Below are positions 23,265 through 30,709 of a DNA stretch of 64,000 bases, one piece after another; the first letter of the stretch is position 1; every line of letters starts with the position of its first letter. This DNA comes from Paracoccaceae bacterium (GTDB lineage: Bacteria > Pseudomonadota > Alphaproteobacteria > Rhodobacterales > Rhodobacteraceae), in assembly GCA_020622085.1 (NCBI GenBank), contig JAHRYM010000001.1, positions 1,839,620 to 1,903,619 of the forward strand. Reading direction: 5' to 3'. Position numbers and translations under genes: made by a program. Under the pieces are notes generated by a model, which saw nothing but the letters and a program-made list of their open reading frames with translations, had not been told where the DNA came from and made no database searches.

Positions 23265-23358
23265 AAATCCAACTTATCAACTCCATCAGACTTTTCCAGC
23301 GTTACGAGGCCAGACCGATGCGATAATCTTTGCCAGTTTCACACGAAAGGGGCCGATC

Positions 23359-24927
23359 ATGGCGGATGGGGACAACCTGGGTCAGGAAAAACGGGGCCGC
23401 AGCGGCCGTTCGGCACGGCGCGAGGCCCGGTCGCAGGGCGATGCCGGTGCCAAGCGCCCCTATATCGTGCGCGGGATTCCGACCTATGACATCCTGTCCG
23501 AGGAAAGCCTCGACCGGATCGAAGCCACCGCTGACCGGATCCTTGCGGAAATCGGCATCGAACTGCGCGACGATGCCGTGGCGATGGAGCTGTATCGCAA
23601 GGCCGGGGCGCAGGTCACCGCCATGTCTCAGGACGTCTGGCGCATCCGGTTCGAGCCGGGCATGCTGCGCGAGATCCTCAAATCCGCTCCGGCCGAATTC
23701 ACCCAATATGCCCGCAACCCCGCCAACAACGTGCGGATCGGCGGCAAGAACGTGGTCTTCGCGCCCTCCTACGGCAGCCCCTTCGTGATGGATCTCGACA
23801 AGGGCCGCCGCTATGGCACGATCGAGGATTTCCGCAACTTCGTGAAGATCGCCCAGTCCTCGCCCTGGCTGCACCACTCGGGCGGCACGGTCTGCGAACC
23901 CACGGACGTCGCAGTGAACAAGCGTCACCTCGACATGGTCTATTCCCATATCCGCTATTCCGATCGCGCCTTCCTTGGCTCTGTCACCGCCGCCGAGCGT
24001 GCCGAGGACAGCGTCGAGATGTGCCGCATCCTGTTCGGCGCCGATTTCGTCGACCGGAACTGCGTCGTCATGGGCAACTTCAACACCACCTCGCCGCTGG
24101 TGCTCGACGGGGTGACGACGTCGGGGATCCGCGCCTATGCGGCGGCAAACCAGGGCTCGATCCACCTGCCCTTCCTGCTTGGCGGCGCGGTGGCGCCGCT
24201 GACCATCGCCGGCATGGTGGCGCAGGGCCTGGCGGAATCGATGGCCTCCTGCGCGCTGACGCAGCTTGTGCGGCCCGGCTCGCCGGCAATCCTCGCCGCC
24301 TTCTTCTCGTCGATGTCGCTGCGCTCGGGCTCGCCCACTTTCGGCACGCCCGAGCCGGCGATCGGCTCGCTCGCCATGGGGCAGCTCGCGCGCCGGATGA
24401 ACCTGCCGCTGCGCTGCGCGGGGAACTTCTCCACCTCGAAGCTGCCCGACGGGCAGGCGATGCAGCAAAGCATGATGTCGATGATGTCCGCCATTCAGGG
24501 CGGGGCCAACTACCTCCTGCACTCTGCGGGCTTCCTGGACGGCCTTCTGTCGATGTCCTACGAGAAGATGGTGATGGATCTGGACATGTGCGGCGCGCTC
24601 CATGCCTACATGGACGGCATGTCGGTCGATGACGACTCGCTGGCCTTCGAGGCACTGGCCGAGCTTGGGCCCGGACAGCACCTGTTTTCCACAAAGCATA
24701 CGCTGCGCCACTATGAAACGGCCTATTGGGACTCCGGGCTTGATGACAACCAGCCCTGGGAGACGTGGAACGAACAGGGCGGCATCGATTCTGCCCAGCG
24801 TGCCAATACCCAGTGGAAAAAGATGCTGCGCGAATACCAGGCTCCGCCGATCGACCAGGCGACCGACGAGGCGCTGCTGGACTTCATCGCCCGCCGCAAG
24901 AGCGCAATGCCCGACATGTGGTATTGA
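23359..24927 (+). CDS. trimethylamine methyltransferase family protein (non-pyrrolysine MttB-like)
   Basis: This 522-residue protein belongs to the MttB superfamily of corrinoid-dependent methyltransferases. Archaeal MttB uses pyrrolysine at an in-frame TAG, but this frame is uninterrupted, so it is the non-pyrrolysine type. Such members act on quaternary amines such as glycine betaine. The first 30 residues are basic and low in complexity. No corrinoid protein or reductive activase gene is nearby, so its partner must be encoded elsewhere or it works differently. The start at 23359 follows GAAAGGGG. The divergent LysR gene is the probable regulator. Confidence 0.82.
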   Translation: MADGDNLGQEKRGRSGRSARREARSQGDAGAKRPYIVRGIPTYDILSEESLDRIEATADRILAEIGIELRDDAVAMELYRKAGAQVTAMSQDVWRIRFEPGMLREILKSAPAEFTQYARNPANNVRIGGKNVVFAPSYGSPFVMDLDKGRRYGTIEDFRNFVKIAQSSPWLHHSGGTVCEPTDVAVNKRHLDMVYSHIRYSDRAFLGSVTAAERAEDSVEMCRILFGADFVDRNCVVMGNFNTTSPLVLDGVTTSGIRAYAAANQGSIHLPFLLGGAVAPLTIAGMVAQGLAESMASCALTQLVRPGSPAILAAFFSSMSLRSGSPTFGTPEPAIGSLAMGQLARRMNLPLRCAGNFSTSKLPDGQAMQQSMMSMMSAIQGGANYLLHSAGFLDGLLSMSYEKMVMDLDMCGALHAYMDGMSVDDDSLAFEALAELGPGQHLFSTKHTLRHYETAYWDSGLDDNQPWETWNEQGGIDSAQRANTQWKKMLREYQAPPIDQATDEALLDFIARRKSAMPDMWY

Positions 24928-24937
24928 TGGCCAGGCA

Positions 24938-25006
24938 CCGGTTCCCGGGCAGGGAACCGGGCACGCCCGACCGGAACCGCCCCTTGCGAGGTTCTCGCGG
25001 GGGCGG
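24938..25006 (+). terminator. two consecutive GC-rich hairpins after the MttB-like gene
   Basis: First hairpin: CCGGTTCCC (24938-24946) pairs with GGGAACCGG (24952-24960). Second: CCGCCCC and an inner GCGAG pair with CTCGC and GGGGCGG (24977-25006). Neither has a T-run, so they may be factor-assisted terminators or an mRNA-stabilising structure. The rest of this 183-bp gap shows no gene. Confidence 0.45.
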
Positions 25007-25110
25007 GACGCCACACCATCCATCGCGCAAAGGCCCGCCTCGCCGGCTTTGACGACCCTTCCCTGCGCGGCCTAAGCTTCGGCACCTCCAACAATGCCGG
25101 AATCACCTGC

Positions 25111-25572
25111 ATGACCGTCTGCTTCGTCACCGACCGAGAACTGCGCTTTGGCGACTGCGACATCTCGGGCACCGCCTACTATCCCGCCTATCTCAACATC
25201 TTGAACGGCGTGGTCGAGGAATTCTGGACCCATATCGGCTATCCCTGGCACGAGATCATCTGGAAGGAACGCTGGGGCACGCCGACGGTGCACCTGTCTT
25301 GCGACTTCTCCAAGCCCTCGTTCTTCGGCGACCGGCTGACTTTCCGGCTGACCGTGCTGAAGGTGGGCAAGTCTTCCGTCCGGCTGAACCACACGATCCA
25401 TTGCGGCGAGGAACACCGCTGGTCGGTGGAACAGGTTCTGGCGGCAAGCTGGCTGGACAGCCACACCTCGATGGTCTGGCCCGACGATGTGAAGGCAAGG
25501 CTCGAAAGCCTGATCACCCCCGGAGATTCCCCGCACCGCCCCGTCGCCGCCCCCGCTCATCCCCAGGGCTGA
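25111..25572 (+). CDS. hotdog-fold acyl-CoA thioesterase (4-hydroxybenzoyl-CoA thioesterase-like)
   Basis: This 153-residue protein has the 4HBT signature RFGDCDISGTAYYPAYLN at residues 12-29, with the likely catalytic Asp at 17. Family members hydrolyse aromatic or short acyl-CoA esters. The C-terminal 25 residues are Pro/Ala-rich and run past the usual end of the domain. The 3' end overlaps the convergent ABC-ATPase remnant by 16 bp. It may belong to the aromatic-CoA cluster that starts here. A second, distinct hotdog thioesterase lies at 40868. Confidence 0.82.
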   Translation: MTVCFVTDRELRFGDCDISGTAYYPAYLNILNGVVEEFWTHIGYPWHEIIWKERWGTPTVHLSCDFSKPSFFGDRLTFRLTVLKVGKSSVRLNHTIHCGEEHRWSVEQVLAASWLDSHTSMVWPDDVKARLESLITPGDSPHRPVAAPAHPQG

Positions 25573-25980
25573 GCCGGGTCCGGCAGCGGGATCGCATCAC
25601 GCAGCTTGCGCGCATATTCGGCTTCAGGTGCCGCGAAAGGCGCATCGATGGCGCGATCCTCGACGATCCGCCCCGGATAATGCACGATGGTCCTGTGGCA
25701 CAGCCGGCGGATCACGCTCAGGTCATGGCGGATGTAGGCCAGCGTCAGCCCAAGGTCGCGCACCAGCCGCTCAGGCAGGTTCAGCACCTCCGCCCGGCCT
25801 GGCACATCAAGCCCTGACACGATCTCGTCGGCCAGGATGAAGTCGGGCTCCGGCGCGATGGCCCGCGCGATGCCGACACGCTGGCGCTGACCGCCAGACA
25901 ATTCTTGCGGATGGCGCGAAGCGAAATGCCCCGCCCGACTTCATCCTGGCCGACGTGATCCAGCGCCCGCGTCACCATAT
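25557..25980 (-). pseudogene. remnant of an oligopeptide-type ABC transporter ATPase
   Basis: The last 114 codons carry an intact ABC signature (SGGQRQRVGIARAI), Walker B-like FILADE and the H-loop Arg-His-Asp. These resemble the second half of DppD/OppD-type ATPases, ending shortly after the H-loop. The preceding segment (ALDHVGQDEVGRG) is in another frame; joining the two needs a frameshift in the G-rich stretch near 25935. Walker A and the Q-loop are absent. Upstream the sequence changes into an FAD oxidoreductase remnant near 25980. It cannot make a working ATPase. Confidence 0.75.
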
Positions 25981-26680
25981 CGACGCCTCCCTTGCCGATC
26001 ACCCTGCCGAAGGCCTGGCCCGCCATGCCCTCCTGTTGGGGAAACATGACCCCGCCGGCGATATCGGGCGCAAAGTCCAGATGCATCCCCCATGCCCCCA
26101 GAAGCGCGCCGACATGCGGGTGCTCAAGGTTTCCTCAAGCCAGACACGGGGCGAGGCCAGCAGGAACCGCGCCAAATCAAGTGATCTGGCCGCCCCTTGG
26201 CCCTGAAACATTTGAATATGAAACATGTGAATGCATGCAATTTCAACCCGGAAGACCGAAGAGTTGCGGCACTTTCGCGCCGGATCGGGTTGCGAGACCC
26301 TGCCAGGTTTCGGCATCACGAACCGAGACCGCGCCAAGGCTCGACGGGGTTTCAGCCAGATCGATCTACACGCCAGCCCATGACACATCGGGAAAACCGG
26401 AGGCAAGGGGCCGGCCCACGTGCATGAGGGCGCGGCCATGACGCCCAGGTTTCTTGCCACAGGCCTTGAAAATCGGTCTTCCAGCGAAAAGCGGCACGTT
26501 CATCGCCGCCCGGTCGTGGCGAAACCCGGGCAAGGTGTATCCGCCGGTCGTGACCGCGCCACCCGCAACGGGGGCCTGCTCGAACACTCCGACGCTCCAA
26601 CCCCTGGCGGAGAGGTCCAGCGCGGCGGCCAGGCTGTTGCGACCGGCCCCGATCAGCGCGGCGTCAAAGCGGTTCTCCAT
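25981..26680 (-). pseudogene. N-terminal and middle remnant of a phytoene-dehydrogenase-like FAD oxidoreductase
   Basis: Translation from 26680 begins with a dinucleotide-binding fold (DAALIGAGRNSLAAALDLSARG) and AMNVPLFAGRPIFKA, as in NAD(P)/FAD oxidoreductases of the phytoene dehydrogenase type. The frame hits TAG after SWAGV, yet family-like sequence goes on in the same frame (IDLAETPSSLGAV) to a second stop. Further matches (LARFLLASPRVWLEETL, then GALLGAWGMHLDFAPDIAGG) lie in different frames down to about 25985. Two stops, at least one frameshift and missing sequence make this a clear pseudogene. The matching C-terminal part is on the opposite strand at 27606. Confidence 0.8.
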
Positions 26681-26709
26681 GGCCGGTTATCGAAAAGTGT
26701 CGCAGGGAT

Positions 26710-26729
26710 ATTTGCAAATGCATTTAAAT
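26710..26729 (+). promoter_or_regulatory. AT-rich overlapping palindromes upstream of the isatin hydrolase operon
   Basis: ATTTGCAAAT (26710-26719), AAATGCATTT (26716-26725) and ATTTAAAT (26722-26729) are three overlapping perfect palindromes about 80-100 bp upstream of the start codon. AT-rich dyads like this are typical MarR-type operators, and a MarR gene lies in the operon. No clear -35/-10 pair was identified. Confidence 0.4.
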
Positions 26730-26810
26730 CTGTCTAGCATGATTCGATGGATCCGCGGGTTCAACCGCGGCGCGTCATGCCGGGCCACCCCGGCCAACAG
26801 GGAGACGATG

Positions 26811-27602
26811 ATGACTTCTGCAAATGTTCTGCAATCCCTGGCGGGGATGCTCGCCTCGGGAGGGATCGAGGTGGTGGACTGCACCGGCGTGCTGGGGCCA
26901 GAGACGCCGCTCCTGAAACTGCCGCCGGAACTGGCCCGGGACACACCCCCGATCAAGATCCACCGGATCAGCGAATATGATCAGGACGGGCCGTTCTGGG
27001 CCTGGAACTGGCTGGAACTGGGCGAACATTCCGGCACCCATTTCGACGCGCCGCACCACTGGATCACCGGCAAGGATTATGCCGACGGCTACACCGACAC
27101 GCTGAACGTGCAGCGCTGCGTGGCGCCGGTCAACGTGCTGGATTTCAGCGCCGAATGCGGCACCAACCCCGATTTCCTGCTGACGGTCGACCATGTGAAG
27201 GACTGGGAGGCCAGACACGGCGCGATCCAGCCCGGCGAATGGGTGGTGCTGCGGTCCGACTGGGACAAGCGGGCGCATGACGAAAACCTGTTCCTCAATG
27301 CCAATGAAACCGGGCCCCACACCCCCGGGCCCACCGCCGAGGTGATCGACTACCTGATCGGCAAGGGCATCGTCGGCTGGGGCAGCCAGTGCATCGGCAC
27401 CGACGCGGGACAGGCTGGCGGCATGAACCCGCCCTTCCCGGCGCATAACCTTCTGCACAAGAACAACTGTTTCGGTCTGGCATCACTGGCGAACCTCGAC
27501 AGGCTGCCCGCCAGGGGCGCGATCCTGATTGCGGCGCCCCTGAAGATCAAGCAGGGCACAGGCTCGCCGATCCGGGCGCTGGCGCTGGTGCCGAAAGGCT
27601 AG
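26811..27602 (+). CDS. isatin hydrolase (cyclase / kynurenine formamidase-like family)
   Basis: This 263-residue metal-dependent hydrolase belongs to the cyclase family (PF04199). Almost its whole length resembles Labrenzia isatin hydrolase as I remember it, including the start (VEVVDCTGVLGP-type) and the end (IRALALVPKG here). Isatin hydrolase opens isatin to isatinate with Mn. The metal site HSGTHFD gives His73, His77 and Asp79, and Ser225 is also kept. Two ATGs are adjacent; the second (26811) has AGGGAG at better spacing. The operon continues with an FAD-oxidoreductase remnant, MarR and iorAB. Kynurenine formamidase is the alternative. Confidence 0.82.
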   Translation: MTSANVLQSLAGMLASGGIEVVDCTGVLGPETPLLKLPPELARDTPPIKIHRISEYDQDGPFWAWNWLELGEHSGTHFDAPHHWITGKDYADGYTDTLNVQRCVAPVNVLDFSAECGTNPDFLLTVDHVKDWEARHGAIQPGEWVVLRSDWDKRAHDENLFLNANETGPHTPGPTAEVIDYLIGKGIVGWGSQCIGTDAGQAGGMNPPFPAHNLLHKNNCFGLASLANLDRLPARGAILIAAPLKIKQGTGSPIRALALVPKG

Positions 27603-27605
27603 CCG

Positions 27606-28061
27606 ATGGCGCGGGCCGAACGCGGCATGCTGCCTGCCACATCCACGATCTTCGTGGGCCAGCCCCACCGGCTGGACCCGTCGCGCTGCCCCGAGGGCAA
27701 GGGCGATGCGGCAGGGGAAATTGTGACCGATGGCACATGGTCCGGGGCGGCGCGCGGGGCCTATGCCGACCGGATCGAGGCCATTCTCAAGCGCCACATC
27801 AAGGACTTCGACGCGATCAAACCGGCACGCAGCGCCCGTTCGCCCGCCGACCTGGAAGCGATGAACTTCAACCTTGTTGGCGGCGATCCCTGTGGCGGGC
27901 GGTGCAGCCTCGACCAGTTCTTCCTGTTCCGCCGCTATCCGCATTCTGCGAACGGCAGCGGCATCGTGCGCGGGTTGATCCATATCGGCGCCTCTGCCCA
28001 CCCCGGCCCGGGTCTTGGTGGCGGCTCGGGATTCCTGGCGGCAAAAAGGCTCGGCGCATGA
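27606..28061 (+). pseudogene. C-terminal remnant of a phytoene-dehydrogenase-like FAD oxidoreductase
   Basis: The 151-codon frame is open, but the product is only the last third of an FAD oxidoreductase. It has the family segments VGQPHRLDPSRCPEGK, SPADLEAMNFNLVGGDP and the FAD-binding C-terminus HIGASAHPGPGLGGGSGF. There is no N-terminal Rossmann fold. About 15 residues usual between PEGK and GDAAGE also seem missing. It begins 3 bp after the isatin hydrolase stop and overlaps the MarR start by 4 bp, so it keeps an operon position. The N-terminal remnant of the same kind of protein lies on the other strand at 25981-26680. Confidence 0.75.
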
Positions 28062-28558
28062 CCGATCGCCCCCCCCCCGACAGGCCACACGACAGGCCCA
28101 TCGCCACCCTGCCCCGGCTGGGCGAGATCGGCCTGACGAATTACGCGCCCTACCTGATGAACCGGATCATGGGGCGCTACAACGCGAGCCTTCGGACCGA
28201 GATGGCCGAGTTGGGCCTGACCACGCCGAAGATGCGCGCGCTGGCGGTCCTGTCGGTAATCGACGGGCCACTGATCCGCGAGCTTTCGGTCTATATTGTC
28301 GCCGAGCAATCCACCCTGTCGCGCGCGCTGGACCAGCTTGCCGCCGAAGGCCTGATCCACCGCGAAACCGACCCCGGCGACAGCCGCGCCACCCGCGTCT
28401 TCATCACCGATGCCGGGCGGGCCACCTTCGAGACCCTCTGGCCGCGCATGGCCGAGGCCCAGGCCCGCATGTTCCGGGGCATTACGGACGACGAACGCCG
28501 TGCCTTCGTCGGAACGCTGCAGAAGATGTTGGCCAATATCCGCAAGCACGAGATCTGA
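28058..28558 (+). CDS. MarR-family transcriptional regulator
   Basis: This 166-residue regulator has a winged helix with recognition region VAEQSTLSRALDQLAAEGLI and the wing RETDPGDSRATRVF, followed by a dimerisation helix. It overlaps the FAD-oxidoreductase remnant by 4 bp and precedes iorA by 3 bp, so it is co-transcribed with the genes it probably controls. MarR regulators of indole-3-acetate degradation loci bind the auxin itself; by position this protein could sense isatin, anthranilate or an indole acid. The palindromes at 26710-26729 are candidate operators. Confidence 0.85.
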   Translation: MTDRPPPDRPHDRPIATLPRLGEIGLTNYAPYLMNRIMGRYNASLRTEMAELGLTTPKMRALAVLSVIDGPLIRELSVYIVAEQSTLSRALDQLAAEGLIHRETDPGDSRATRVFITDAGRATFETLWPRMAEAQARMFRGITDDERRAFVGTLQKMLANIRKHEI

Positions 28559-28561
28559 GCC

Positions 28562-30709
28562 ATGGCAGAACGGTCCTTCAAGGCAGAGGTGGAACATCTT
28601 CGGAAGGGTGAAGGGGATACCTTCACCGGCGAAGGCATCCTGGCGATCACCAAGGCGCTCCTGGAAAACGGCGTCGGCTATGTCGGTGGCTATCAGGGGG
28701 CACCGATCTCGCATCTGATGGATGTTCTCGCCGATGCGCAGGATCTGCTGTCGGAACTGGGGATAAGGTTCGAGGCCAATGCAAACGAGGCGGCGGCGGC
28801 GGCGATGCTGGCGGCATCCGTCCACTATCCGATCCGGGGCGCGGTGACGTTCAAGGGCTCGGTCGGGGTCAACGTCGCCTCGGACGCGCTGGCGAACCTT
28901 GCCTCGTCGGGGGTGAACGGCGGCGCGCTGGTCATCGTCGGCGAAGACTACGGCGAAGGTTCCAGCATCATGCAGGAACGCAGCCACGCCTTCGCCATGA
29001 AATCCCAGTTCTGGCTGCTGGACCCGCGGCCGAACCTGCCCTGCATCACCAAGGCGGTAAAGGACGGGTTCGAACTCTCCGAGGCGACGAATACCCCGGT
29101 CATGCTGATGGTCCGCATCCGGTCCTGCCATGTCACCGGCAGCTTCCAGACCCGCGACAACCAGCGCCCGATGCTGTCGGTGAGGGACGCCCTGTCGAAC
29201 CCGCAGTCGGATTTCGCCCGTGTCGTGCTGCCGCCGATGTCCTATGCCCACGAACAGGACAAGGTGAAGAACCGCTGGCCCAATGCCGAGAAATTCATCC
29301 GCGAGCGCAGGCTGAATGAAGTCTTCGGTCCGAAAACCGCACCGGTCGGGCTGGTCTTGCAGGGCGGCATGTATAACGGCGTCATTCGCGCGCTGCAACG
29401 GCTGGGGCTTGCGGACATCCACGGCAATACCGAGGTGCCGCTTTATGTCCTGAACGTGACCTATCCGCTGATTTCCTCGGAGTTCCTGGAGTTCTGCGAA
29501 GGCAAGGACCAGGTGCTGGTGATCGAGGAAGGCCAGCCCGAGTTCATCGAGCAGCAGTTGTCGACCTTCCTTTACCGCGCCGGGTCCGGCGTGAAGCTGC
29601 GCGGCAAGGACATCCTGCCGATGGCGGGGGAATATACGGGCCAGGTGATGCTTGATGCGATCGGCACCTTCCTGAAAGAGGCCGCGCCCGAGATGCTGCC
29701 GGCCACGGTCCGCGCCCCGAACGAGGACCGACCCGCCATTCCCGACCTGTCAAGGACCGTGCCGATCCGACCGCCGGGATTCTGCACCGGCTGCCCGGAA
29801 CGCCCCATCTTTGCGGCGATGAAGCTGGTCCAGAAGGAAACCGGCAAGCTCCAGATCAGCGCCGATATCGGCTGCCACCTGTTCGCGGCGCTGCCACCGT
29901 TTGAGATCGGCGGCGCGACGATGGGCTATGGCCTTGGCCCCGCCGCCAATGCCGCCTTCGACGGCGGCGGAGAACGGCGCCCCGTGGCGGTGATCGGTGA
30001 TGGCGGTTTCTGGCACAACGGGCTATCCTCGAGCTTCACCAACATGGCCTTCAACAAGTCCGATGGCGTGGCGGTGATCGTCGACAACTACTATTCGGCC
30101 GCGACCGGCGGGCAGGACGTGATGTCGAGCCGTGCCGACAACCCGACCAAGGCCACCAGGCACCCGATCGCCAAGGCACTGAAGGGCATCGGCATCGACT
30201 GGGTGCGCGAGGTCGACCACACATATGACGTGGGCCGGATGCGCGATGTGTTGCGCGAGGCGCTGTCGACCGACGCGCGGGGGCCGAAGGTCATCGTGGC
30301 CTCCAGCGAATGCATGCTGAACCGTCAGCGCCGCGAAAAGCCGCTGGCCCAGCAGGCGATCCGTGATGGCCGGCGGATCGAGGCGCCGCGCTTTGGCGTG
30401 GACGAAGACATCTGCACGGGCGATCACGCCTGCATCCGCCTGTCGGGTTGCCCGTCGCTGTCGCTGAAGAAACTCGACGATCCGCTGCGCGACGATCCCG
30501 TGGCCAGCATCGACCAAAGCTGCGTCGGCTGCGGCAACTGCGGCGAGGTGGCCGATGCCGCCGTGCTCTGCCCCTCCTTCTACCGCGCCGATGTGGTCCA
30601 CAATCCCACCATCTGGGAAGCGCGGCGCGCAGGATTCCGCGCCCGGGTGATCGGCTGGCTGCAATCACGCCGCGCCGCTCGCCGGCTGAACTTCGGGGGG
30701 GCCGGATGA
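28562..30709 (+). CDS. iorA: indolepyruvate ferredoxin oxidoreductase, alpha subunit (IorA-like)
   Basis: This 715-residue subunit oxidatively decarboxylates aryl pyruvates to aryl acetyl-CoA with ferredoxin as acceptor in characterised IorAB. The N-terminal pyrimidine-binding domain (about 1-180), the middle domain, and the TPP-binding domain (GDGGFWHNG near residue 480) are present. The C-terminus has cysteine groups for Fe-S clusters (CTGDHACIRLSGCPS and CVGCGNCGEV, then CPSF). The stop overlaps iorB by 4 bp. In aerobes these enzymes occur in aromatic catabolism. Here its substrate in an isatin/anthranilate context is unknown. Confidence 0.88.
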   Translation: MAERSFKAEVEHLRKGEGDTFTGEGILAITKALLENGVGYVGGYQGAPISHLMDVLADAQDLLSELGIRFEANANEAAAAAMLAASVHYPIRGAVTFKGSVGVNVASDALANLASSGVNGGALVIVGEDYGEGSSIMQERSHAFAMKSQFWLLDPRPNLPCITKAVKDGFELSEATNTPVMLMVRIRSCHVTGSFQTRDNQRPMLSVRDALSNPQSDFARVVLPPMSYAHEQDKVKNRWPNAEKFIRERRLNEVFGPKTAPVGLVLQGGMYNGVIRALQRLGLADIHGNTEVPLYVLNVTYPLISSEFLEFCEGKDQVLVIEEGQPEFIEQQLSTFLYRAGSGVKLRGKDILPMAGEYTGQVMLDAIGTFLKEAAPEMLPATVRAPNEDRPAIPDLSRTVPIRPPGFCTGCPERPIFAAMKLVQKETGKLQISADIGCHLFAALPPFEIGGATMGYGLGPAANAAFDGGGERRPVAVIGDGGFWHNGLSSSFTNMAFNKSDGVAVIVDNYYSAATGGQDVMSSRADNPTKATRHPIAKALKGIGIDWVREVDHTYDVGRMRDVLREALSTDARGPKVIVASSECMLNRQRREKPLAQQAIRDGRRIEAPRFGVDEDICTGDHACIRLSGCPSLSLKKLDDPLRDDPVASIDQSCVGCGNCGEVADAAVLCPSFYRADVVHNPTIWEARRAGFRARVIGWLQSRRAARRLNFGGAG

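Noticed and set aside
23359-24927. Pyrrolysine-containing MttB
   Set aside because: The frame has no in-frame TAG, so the protein belongs to the non-pyrrolysine branch.
26454-26810. N-terminal extension of the isatin hydrolase frame
   Set aside because: The extra residues are unlike the family, cross the AT-rich promoter region and overlap the oxidoreductase remnant; the doubled ATG at 26808/26811 has the ribosome site.
25557-28061. Insertion sequence or transposon as the cause of the broken genes
   Set aside because: No transposase, terminal inverted repeats or target duplications were found around the remnants.
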